From positions 1 through 13,330 of the forward strand of contig SFPF01000104.1 of NCBI GenBank assembly GCA_004552155.1: a stretch of 13,330 nucleotides of DNA, read 5' to 3'. The stretch's first letter is position 1. Each line of letters begins with the position of its first letter. Origin of the DNA: Bacteroidales bacterium (GTDB lineage Bacteria > Bacteroidota > Bacteroidia > Bacteroidales > Bacteroidaceae). The notes beneath the pieces are model-generated. The model made no database searches. It saw only the letters and a list, made by a program, of their open reading frames with translations, and had not been told where the DNA came from. A program made the position numbers and the translations under genes. Of the stretch, positions 8,082-13,330 are shown piece after piece.

Positions 8082-9947
8082 TTGAAAACATTTGAAGAAC
8101 TCGGCGTCTCGGAAGACTTGCTCCGCGCCATCACCGAAATGGGCTATGAACACCCGATGCCCGTGCAAGAAGAAGTAATCCCCTATCTGCTTGGCGAAGG
8201 CAACGATGTCATAGCCCTGGCGCAAACCGGCACGGGAAAAACGGCTGCCTACGGCCTGCCCGTCTTGCAGAAAGTAAATCCCGAGGACAAGCGCACGCAA
8301 GCCGTGATACTCAGTCCTACCCGCGAACTGTGCCTCCAAATCTGCGAGGACCTCAAAGACTATTCGCGCTACATCGAGGGGCTGCACGTGCTGGCCGTCT
8401 ACGGCGGCGCATCGTTCGACTCGCAAATCCGCGCCCTCAAGCGCGGCGTGCAGGTCATCGTGGCAACGCCCGGTCGCCTCATCGACCTTATGGAGCGCGG
8501 CGTGGCCAAGCTCGACGCCGTTGAAAACGTGGTGCTCGACGAGGCCGACGAGATGCTCAACATGGGTTTCTCTGAAAGCATCGACGCCATTCTTGCCGGC
8601 GTGCCCGCAGAGCGCAACACGCTGCTCTTCTCCGCCACTATGGGCAAGGAGATAGAGCGCATCGCCAAGAGTTACCTCAAAGATTACAAGGAAATCGTAG
8701 TCGGCTCGCGCAACGAGGGGGCGGAGCACGTCAATCATATTTACTACCTCGTGCACGCCCGCGACAAGTACTTGGCACTCAAGCGTATCGTGGACTACTA
8801 CCCGCGCATCTACGCCATCGTGTTTTGCCGCACCCGCATGGAAACGCAGGAAATTGCCGACCTCCTGATCCGCGACGGCTACAACGCCGAAGCCCTCCAC
8901 GGCGACCTCTCGCAGGCGCAGCGCGACCTCACGATGCAGAAGTTCCGCCAGCACCGCACGCAGCTCCTCGTGGCTACCGACGTGGCGGCGCGCGGACTCG
9001 ACGTGGAAGACCTCACGCACGTAATCAACTACGGCTTGCCCGACGACGTGGAAAACTACACGCACCGCTCCGGCCGCACGGGACGCGCCGGCAAGCGCGG
9101 CACGAGCATCAGCATCATTCACCTGCGCGAAAAAGGCAAGGTGCGCATCATCGAGAAGGTGATTCAAAAGAAGTTTGAAGCCGCCACTCTGCCCGAGCCG
9201 AAAGAAATCTGCACCAAGCAGCTCTATCGCGTAATCGACGAAATCGAGCGCATCGAAGTCGACGAAACGGAAATCGCGCCCTTCCTCCCCGAAGTGTTCC
9301 GCAAGCTCGAATGGCTTTCTAAGGAAGATGTTGTGAAGCGTATTGTGAGCCGTGAGTTCGGCCATTTCCTCAAATACTACGCCGACGCGCCCGAAATCAT
9401 GCAGCCCTCGGAACGTCGCGAGCGCGACGACAAAGCCCGTGAGGAGAAGCCGCGCCGTGAACGCGGCGGCGAGCGGGCAGAACGGCGCGGGCCTCAGGGT
9501 GGACCGCGTAAGGCTGAGCCGGGTTACAAACGGCTTTTTATCAACCTCGGCAAGCGCGACAACTTCTACGCCCGCGAAATCATCAACCTCGTGAACCGCC
9601 ACGTCAAGGGTGCGAAGGTAGACATCGGGCGCATCGACCTCACGACCAACTGCTCGTTCTTTGAAGTGCCCGAAGCCGACGCTATGCGCGTGCTGCAAAA
9701 GATGAAGCGCGTGAAAGTGGGCGAGCGCAAGGTGGTGGTGGACTGGGCCGACCCCGAAGATGAGGGCGACTTCGCGCCGCGCAACACCGAACGCCCCAAG
9801 CGAAAGACCAAGAAGGCGGCACGCCGCGAGCAAATCGAAGCCGAGTTTGCCAACGACCGCAGGAAGCACAGCCGCGACGATTGGAAGCAGTTCTTTGAAG
9901 CCGCCGCCAATCTTATTAAAAACGCCCGTTCGCGATGTTCCACGTAG
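8082..9947 (+). CDS. deaD: DEAD-box ATP-dependent RNA helicase, DeaD/CsdA-like
   Basis: The product is 621 aa from a TTG start at 8082 (MKTFEELGVSED). I prefer this start because family members begin MKTFEELG and the upstream in-frame stretch back to TTG 8028 is hydrophobic, unlike the family, and contains no ATG. The core motifs are all present: Q motif (HPMPVQ, Gln29), Walker A AQTGTGKT (47-54), SPTREL, TPGRLIDL, DEAD (153-156), SAT (184-186), IVFCRTR, ATDVAARGLDV and HRSGRTGR (328-335). A basic/acidic Arg-rich linker (about 442-478) leads to a DbpA-type RNA-binding domain (about 481-555: YKRLFINLGKRD...VVVDWAD) and a basic tail. The length is close to E. coli DeaD. The likely role is ribosome assembly and RNA unwinding, especially in the cold. 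It is monocistronic by context. Confidence 0.93.
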   Translation: MKTFEELGVSEDLLRAITEMGYEHPMPVQEEVIPYLLGEGNDVIALAQTGTGKTAAYGLPVLQKVNPEDKRTQAVILSPTRELCLQICEDLKDYSRYIEGLHVLAVYGGASFDSQIRALKRGVQVIVATPGRLIDLMERGVAKLDAVENVVLDEADEMLNMGFSESIDAILAGVPAERNTLLFSATMGKEIERIAKSYLKDYKEIVVGSRNEGAEHVNHIYYLVHARDKYLALKRIVDYYPRIYAIVFCRTRMETQEIADLLIRDGYNAEALHGDLSQAQRDLTMQKFRQHRTQLLVATDVAARGLDVEDLTHVINYGLPDDVENYTHRSGRTGRAGKRGTSISIIHLREKGKVRIIEKVIQKKFEAATLPEPKEICTKQLYRVIDEIERIEVDETEIAPFLPEVFRKLEWLSKEDVVKRIVSREFGHFLKYYADAPEIMQPSERRERDDKAREEKPRRERGGERAERRGPQGGPRKAEPGYKRLFINLGKRDNFYAREIINLVNRHVKGAKVDIGRIDLTTNCSFFEVPEADAMRVLQKMKRVKVGERKVVVDWADPEDEGDFAPRNTERPKRKTKKAARREQIEAEFANDRRKHSRDDWKQFFEAAANLIKNARSRCST

Positions 9948-9986
9948 CGATGTTTCCACAAATATCAAGTTTATAGATATTCTTTA

Positions 9987-10167
9987 TTTGCCCACGAATC
10001 ACACGAATCTTCACGAATTCATTGCTCTCCGAAATAATGGCGACCTGTACGGTCGCACGAATTTTCACTAATTCAATCATATTATTCGTGTGATTAGTGC
10101 GACCGATCAGGTCGCCATTGATTTCATTGAAAACGTTTCGTGAAGATTCGTGAGATTCGTGGGCAAA
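9987..10167. repeat. 181-bp imperfect inverted repeat (MITE-like or dispersed intergenic repeat)
   Basis: The region from TTTGCCCACGAATC at 9987 to GATTCGTGGGCAAA ending at 10167 folds on itself over nearly its full length, centred at about 10077. The outer 31 bp of the arms match with a single mismatch. A variable section of about 14 bp follows, then AATGGCGACCTG...CGGTCGCAC matches again. Each arm carries its own small hairpin (GCGACC/GGTCGC). The outer ends contain iterated CACGAAT. It fills most of the 267-bp gap between the helicase and the next gene. There is no ORF inside it that I believe. It could act as a terminator for the helicase. I see no clear target-site duplication. Confidence 0.85.
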
Positions 10168-10214
10168 AATAATAATCCGTGGATTTTACCAACTCCCTCA
10201 ATAATAAATTCCCA

Positions 10215-10898
10215 ATGAAGCGTATCCTCCTTTGCACCCTGATGCTGCTCGCCATGTGCCTCAGCCTGCCACTCGCCGCGCAAAACATCTTTCTGAAAGT
10301 CGGCGGCGGACTGGCCACGCACTACGGGCATGCCCGTGCCGTCGGCGCGTACAAAATCGGTGTGGGCTATGAATACGAGTTCAACCAGAAACTCACGTTC
10401 GCACCCTCCCTCGTATTTTACGGCAAAGGTTGGAAAGACCCCAATAGCCACGTCTTCATCTACGATGACAACGGGCAGCAGCGGTTTGACGAGGAGACGG
10501 GGCAGCCCCTCACGGGCATCATGAGCCGCTCCACCTCGGCAGGCTATTTCGAGTTGCCCCTCGTGTTCAATTACTACTTCCGAACAGGCGAGGGCAAGTA
10601 CATCGTTGCCGGTTTAGGCCCTTACCTTGCCTGCGGCGTTGCGGGCAAGCAGAAGACCAAGGGTGATGGTACGCAGCAGGGCGGCAGCAAACTCTACTAC
10701 GACCGCAACACCTTCTCCGCTCCTGGTGCCCGGCGGTTTGATGCCGGCATACAGGCCCTCGCGGGTTATCAGTTCCCCAATGGCATCACCCTCGGCGTGG
10801 AGGCCGACTTCGGCCTCGTGCCCTTCACCTCGGGCGGCGGCCGCAACCTCTCGGGCCTCGTGTCCCTTTCCTACCGTTTCTCGCGCAACGAGGATTGA
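10215..10898 (+). CDS. Outer-membrane beta-barrel protein, porin-like, unknown specificity
   Basis: The product is 227 aa from ATG 10215. An in-frame GTG at 10179 would add 12 residues in front of a perfect signal peptide, so I reject it. The signal peptide (KRILLCTLMLLAMCLSLPLAA, probable cleavage after Ala22) is followed by alternating polar/aromatic strands typical of the small OMP beta-barrel families: FLKVGGGLATHYG, KIGVGYEYEF, YFELPLVFNYYF, KYIVAGLGPYLACGV, AGIQALAGYQF and ITLGVEADFGLVPF. It ends LVSLSYRFSRNED, a normal barrel C-terminus. No catalytic motif is visible. Its function is unknown; it may be a structural or adhesin-type barrel. It is probably transcribed alone, with a strong hairpin 40 bp after the stop. 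Confidence 0.8.
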   Translation: MKRILLCTLMLLAMCLSLPLAAQNIFLKVGGGLATHYGHARAVGAYKIGVGYEYEFNQKLTFAPSLVFYGKGWKDPNSHVFIYDDNGQQRFDEETGQPLTGIMSRSTSAGYFELPLVFNYYFRTGEGKYIVAGLGPYLACGVAGKQKTKGDGTQQGGSKLYYDRNTFSAPGARRFDAGIQALAGYQFPNGITLGVEADFGLVPFTSGGGRNLSGLVSLSYRFSRNED

Positions 10899-10937
10899 GC
10901 GAAATCCCATTGAATTGGCATAAACAAAAATCCAATA

Positions 10938-10970
10938 CGGGGCGACGTGGCATTTGCTCGCGTCGCCCCG
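10938..10970 (+). terminator. Terminator-like hairpin after the beta-barrel gene
   Basis: CGGGGCGACG (10938-10947) pairs perfectly with CGTCGCCCCG (10961-10970) across a 13-nt loop. It lies 40 bp after the stop codon. The following tract is only moderately T-rich, so termination strength is uncertain. Confidence 0.6.
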
Positions 10971-11067
10971 TTCGTTTGCTCGCGTTTCAGCCGCGCTCTC
11001 CCTGCACATGCTTTTCCCTTTCTCCCTCTAAGTTTTTCCTTTCCCCTTGATGTTTTTCACTATCTGC

Positions 11068-11173
11068 TAAGAAAAAGTTTGTTACAAACTTTGTAACGGT
11101 CGTTACAAACTTGCTAACACATGTTACAAACCTTGTAATACGTGTTACAAAGTTTGTAACAAAAAATTTCTTA
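11068..11173. promoter_or_regulatory. Four 17-bp palindromes at 21-bp period inside a larger dyad
   Basis: The copies are GTTACAAACTTTGTAAC (11081-11097), GTTACAAACTTGCTAAC (11102-11118), GTTACAAACCTTGTAAT (11123-11139) and GTTACAAAGTTTGTAAC (11144-11160). Each is separated by exactly 4 bp (GGTC, ACAT, ACGT). Copies 1 and 4 are exact reverse complements. TAAGAAA (11068-11074) and TTTCTTA (11167-11173) flank the array symmetrically about the same centre (11120/11121). A 21-bp period is two helical turns, so bound dimers would line up on one DNA face. It resembles an operator array or iterons. It lies about 285 bp upstream of the membrane-protein gene. The binding protein is unknown. Confidence 0.8.
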
Positions 11174-11307
11174 TAGGATAGAAAAAACTTTCAGCCACTT
11201 AGCAAAAAATAGGAGGCAGATAATAAAAATTTGCTCCGAGCCACACAATATTAATATATACGCGCGCGAGAGAGACGTTGCACAAAGTGGCAGCAGGCGT
11301 GCAAAAG

Positions 11308-11330
11308 ATAACGGAAAAGTCCGTTATTTT
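11308..11330 (+). terminator. Hairpin with T run in the gene-free region
   Basis: ATAACGGA (11308-11315) pairs perfectly with TCCGTTAT (11320-11327) across an AAAG loop and is followed by TTT. The upstream A run makes it nearly bidirectional. No gene ends close to it, so it may insulate the next promoter or end a small transcript. Confidence 0.5.
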
Positions 11331-11395
11331 GGAAAAAATGGCGGGGAAGGGCGTTTTTTAATACAATCTCCTATTAAAATATTGTTTTATTTGTT

Positions 11396-11403
11396 TACAT
11401 TTG
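11396..11403 (+). promoter_or_regulatory. -7 promoter box for the membrane protein-tubulin module
   Basis: TACATTTG matches TAnnTTTG and lies 42 bp upstream of the ATG at 11445, within AT-rich DNA. A near match (AGTATTTG) follows closely. No clear -33 box. Confidence 0.45.
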
Positions 11404-11444
11404 CAAGCGATAGTATTTGTATCATAACCTAAAAAACTCTATCC

Positions 11445-12032
11445 ATGGGGCTTTTAGTTGATATTTTCACCAACTCCCTGCTTAGCATCTTCTTAGGCTT
11501 TTTGTTCGCTCTGGGGGGGGTAATTCTCTTATTCTTAGCCATTCAGGGCTGGTATAAGAACCGCACGTTTACGCCGCTCAGTTATGTGGCTGGCGCAGTG
11601 GTCTTCTGTTTTTTCCTTTATCAATCCATTCTTATTTGCGGGGCTTTTGCATGCAAGAGCTTCGGCGATGAAATCGAGGCGCGTATCAATGAGATTGTCG
11701 CCTTGAGGGCCTCTTTTATGCCCGATTACGAGTTCTCGCAGGAGCAGACCGACGAGATTTTCAAAGAGGCCACTGCCGTGTTCCCGGTCATTGCGGAATA
11801 CGTGGACTGGGCAGATTTTGAAGGGCATACGCCGCTCGACATCGCCGCTTCTATGCATGAAACGCTGGACAAGTTCCTAAACATTTATATCCTGAAACGG
11901 TTGGGCTGGTGCCTGTTGTTCCTCGTGATTGGCGCGTTCCTGGTGATCAAGACCATGGACGTGCAGCGCGCCATTGCCTCGCGGCGGCGCACGGGCAGCA
12001 GTGCGCGGACGCACAGCAGCGATGATTTTTAG
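11445..12032 (+). CDS. Unrecognised three-TM membrane protein next to the tubulin-like GTPase
   Basis: The product is 195 aa and I do not recognise the family. TM1 is about residues 12-34 and TM2 about 46-69. A mostly helical, acidic soluble segment follows (about 72-148, with EFSQEQTDEIFKEA and DWADFEGHTPLDIA). TM3 is about 153-170, and a basic Ser/Arg tail ends SSDDF. With no signal peptide it is probably an inner-membrane protein. It is 113 bp upstream of the tubulin-like gene on the same strand, so it is a candidate membrane partner or anchor (inference from context). A run of eight G at codons 23-26 in TM1 could cause frameshift switching. The TAG stop is the first part of a degenerate REP element. 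Confidence 0.75.
   Translation: MGLLVDIFTNSLLSIFLGFLFALGGVILLFLAIQGWYKNRTFTPLSYVAGAVVFCFFLYQSILICGAFACKSFGDEIEARINEIVALRASFMPDYEFSQEQTDEIFKEATAVFPVIAEYVDWADFEGHTPLDIAASMHETLDKFLNIYILKRLGWCLLFLVIGAFLVIKTMDVQRAIASRRRTGSSARTHSSDDF
11513..11520 (+). repeat. G8 homopolymer tract within TM1 codons
   Basis: Eight consecutive G cover Leu23-Gly24-Gly25-Val26 of the 195-aa membrane protein. A gain or loss of one G would shift frame early in the gene. The current length keeps the ORF open. Confidence 0.9.
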
Positions 12033-12107
12033 TCGGGGCGTTTTGCACAGCAGGGCATAAATCAAAGAGACAACTATTTATCCGGGCGTTTTTCAAATCG
12101 CCCCAAC
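12032..12107. repeat. Degenerate copy of the REP pair (BIME-like)
   Basis: The left half, 12032-12056, begins GTCGGGGCGTTTTGCA, one base off the GTAGGGGCG... unit at 2751, but its right arm is decayed (cagcAGGGC). The right half, 12084-12107, is GGGCGTTTTTCAAATCGCCC followed by CAAC, a mutated form of the ...CCTAC end. The order and orientation are the same as in the porP-gldK element. It sits in the gap between the membrane protein and the tubulin-like gene. As in porP, the G of the TAG stop is the first base of the element. Confidence 0.7.
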
Positions 12108-12145
12108 CACAGAATATTTATTAATCTTAACTTCAAAATAACGCT

Positions 12146-13330
12146 ATGGCAAACCATCTTCTCATTGGTCTTGGCGGTACGGGCGGCAAGGTGCTGCGCG
12201 AGTTCCGCAAAAAAGTTTATGAGGAATTTCGTTCCAACGAACCCACCAACGGCACCTGCGTCAACTATCTCTATGTAGATTCCAGCGAAGACGACCTCAA
12301 TTCGCGCGAGGGCTGGAAAGTGATGGGCAAGTATGTGCATCTGAAAGAGGCGCAAAAGGTGTCGATCCACGGGCTCGGCATGAACATGTTCCAGAACCTT
12401 TCGCTCTATCCCGGCATCAAGTGCTTCCTCAATTCGGGCGATATCGACCTGATGACGAGCAAGCTCGGTCCGCTCGTTACCGCAGGCATCGGCGGACAGC
12501 GCCGCCGCCTCGGCCGCACGCTCTTCGCCAACAACCTCGCCAGCCGCGACGGCAGCGACTTCATGTCGCGCCTCAAGCAGGCAGTGCAGGCCATGCAGAG
12601 CCAGACGAACGACCAGCAAGTCACCTTCCACATCTGCGCCGGCCTTGCAGGCGGCACGGGCTCCGGCTCCGTAGTGGACACCATTGCGCAAATCCGTCAG
12701 GAATACCGTCCGCAGCCGGGCGGCACGCAATATAAGGTATACCTCTACCTCTATGTGCCCGAAATCAACGTGGCAAATGCCAGCCACGACTCAGGCTTCT
12801 ACCAGGCCAACGGCTATGCCGCCCTTTCAGAGCTCAACGCCATGAGCGTGGGTGCATACCACCCCTACGACGTGACGGGCACCATGGACAACTTCACCGG
12901 CCAGGTGCGCCGCCTCTGCGAAGGCATTGATCCGTTCGATGCCGCCTTCCTTTACAGCAACGTGAACGAGGCAGGCAAGACGCTCAACCTCGCCAAGGCT
13001 CTGCCCGCCTCGGTGGCCGACTTCATTTTCCAAAAGACGGTGCTCTCCGCCGGCACGGGCAAGATGGCACGCCTCGACGGTTGCGAAAACGACGGTGCAG
13101 GCCCCGAATACGACAGCACCGGCGCAGCCACGCGCAGCCGCAAGTTCATGACCTTCGGCATACGTCACATCGAATACCCCGAGGCTGAAATCGAAGAGTG
13201 CGTGACCTACAACTACGCACGCTCCGCCGCCCGCCAGCTCACCTTCAACTTCTGGCAGGACGGCATCGGCTACGGCGAACGCTCCATCGAGGAAATCGGC
13301 ACGGGCTACAAGGACGAAATCAAGAATCCC
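12146..13330 (+). CDS. Tubulin/FtsZ-superfamily 'tubulin-like' GTPase (5' part, 395 codons)
   Basis: It starts at ATG 12146 (MANHLLIGLGGTGGKVL) and runs open off the right edge. The N-terminal GLGGTGGKV (8-16) corresponds to the first nucleotide-binding loop of FtsZ/tubulin. YVDSSEDD (43-50) follows beta-strand 2. AGLAGGTGSGS (165-175) is the tubulin signature G-box that contacts GTP phosphates. The segment QANGYAALSELNAM (220-233) matches a conserved block of the Tubulin_2-type family. This is not FtsZ itself: the spacing of about 150 residues between the first loop and the G-box is longer, and the G-box has Ala in place of a Gly. Makarova and Koonin proposed that a family of this type is the key part of a membrane-remodelling system with a vWA protein, a GTPase and an OmpA-family protein. 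Whether these follow here is unseen. Confidence 0.85.
   Translation, partial: MANHLLIGLGGTGGKVLREFRKKVYEEFRSNEPTNGTCVNYLYVDSSEDDLNSREGWKVMGKYVHLKEAQKVSIHGLGMNMFQNLSLYPGIKCFLNSGDIDLMTSKLGPLVTAGIGGQRRRLGRTLFANNLASRDGSDFMSRLKQAVQAMQSQTNDQQVTFHICAGLAGGTGSGSVVDTIAQIRQEYRPQPGGTQYKVYLYLYVPEINVANASHDSGFYQANGYAALSELNAMSVGAYHPYDVTGTMDNFTGQVRRLCEGIDPFDAAFLYSNVNEAGKTLNLAKALPASVADFIFQKTVLSAGTGKMARLDGCENDGAGPEYDSTGAATRSRKFMTFGIRHIEYPEAEIEECVTYNYARSAARQLTFNFWQDGIGYGERSIEEIGTGYKDEIKNP

Larger units (their letters stand above)
10899..11444. other. 545-bp gene-free region with terminators and a palindrome array
   Basis: No credible ORF lies between the beta-barrel gene and the 195-aa membrane protein. In order it holds a terminator hairpin (10938-10970), a pyrimidine-rich stretch (about 11010-11055), the 21-bp-period palindrome array (11068-11173), a short alternating GC/GA run (about 11260-11275), a second hairpin with a T run (11308-11330) and an AT-rich promoter zone (11360-11444). 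The size and the ordered elements suggest a regulatory region or a small non-coding transcript, but no RNA family is recognisable. Confidence 0.6.

Noticed and set aside
8010..9968. 652-aa open frame antisense to the DEAD-box helicase
   Set aside because: It mirrors the helicase codons. High GC at third positions keeps the opposite frame open, and it has no recognisable domain, while the sense strand has every helicase motif.
10179..10214. GTG start of the beta-barrel protein at 10179
   Set aside because: It would place 12 polar residues in front of an otherwise complete signal peptide that begins at ATG 10215.
11081..11160. CRISPR array
   Set aside because: Repeats are 17 bp with only 4-bp spacers; this fits a binding-site array, not CRISPR.
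11255..11275. Alternating CG/GA run as a special DNA structure site
   Set aside because: Too short and without partner sequences; likely simple low complexity.
12074..12787. 237-aa minus-strand frame over the tubulin-like gene
   Set aside because: Antisense to a gene with clear GTP-binding motifs; no start context or domain of its own.

Overview
The window looks like a chromosomal segment of a Bacteroidales bacterium (phylum Bacteroidota), with GC-rich, Prevotella- or Bacteroides-like coding sequence. The evidence is a type IX secretion (T9SS) gene block in the order porP-gldK-gldL-gldM, a DUF2723 membrane protein, TAnnTTTG-type -7 promoter boxes and no clear Shine-Dalgarno sequences. I cannot name the genus.

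Left half, minus strand (positions 1-7665). Read in the direction of transcription there is a DUF2723 polytopic membrane protein (probable GT-C-like glycosyltransferase), a NodB-type polysaccharide deacetylase, then porP, gldK, gldL and the first 27 codons of gldM. The T9SS genes look intact. The two upstream genes do not. DUF2723 is split by a frameshifting deletion and carries a perfect 36-bp tandem duplication. The deacetylase stays in frame but lacks the segment that normally holds its HxxxH metal motif. Two spacers inside the T9SS block hold repeats: a REP pair (BIME-like) between porP and gldK, and a 10-copy 8-bp tandem array with a 4-copy inverted counterpart between gldK and gldL.

Middle, plus strand (7666-10970). 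Divergent -7 boxes lie about 100 bp apart at 7662-7775. A leader of about 300 nt with three hairpins precedes a DeaD/CsdA-like DEAD-box RNA helicase that probably starts at TTG. A 181-bp imperfect inverted repeat (MITE-like or a dispersed repeat) follows, then a small outer-membrane beta-barrel protein with a strong terminator hairpin.

Right end, plus strand (10971-13330). A 545-bp gene-free region contains four 17-bp palindromes at exactly 21-bp spacing, nested inside a larger dyad, then a second terminator-like hairpin and a promoter. After it come a 195-aa three-TM membrane protein with a G8 tract in TM1, a degenerate copy of the REP pair, and the first 395 codons of a tubulin/FtsZ-superfamily GTPase of the 'tubulin-like' (Tubulin_2) kind. 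The family is known, but its role is poorly defined. It has been proposed to be the core of a membrane-remodelling system, and here it sits behind a membrane protein with a potentially phase-variable tract and an unusual operator-like array. This right-hand module is the best candidate for an undescribed system in the window, and most of it lies beyond position 13330.
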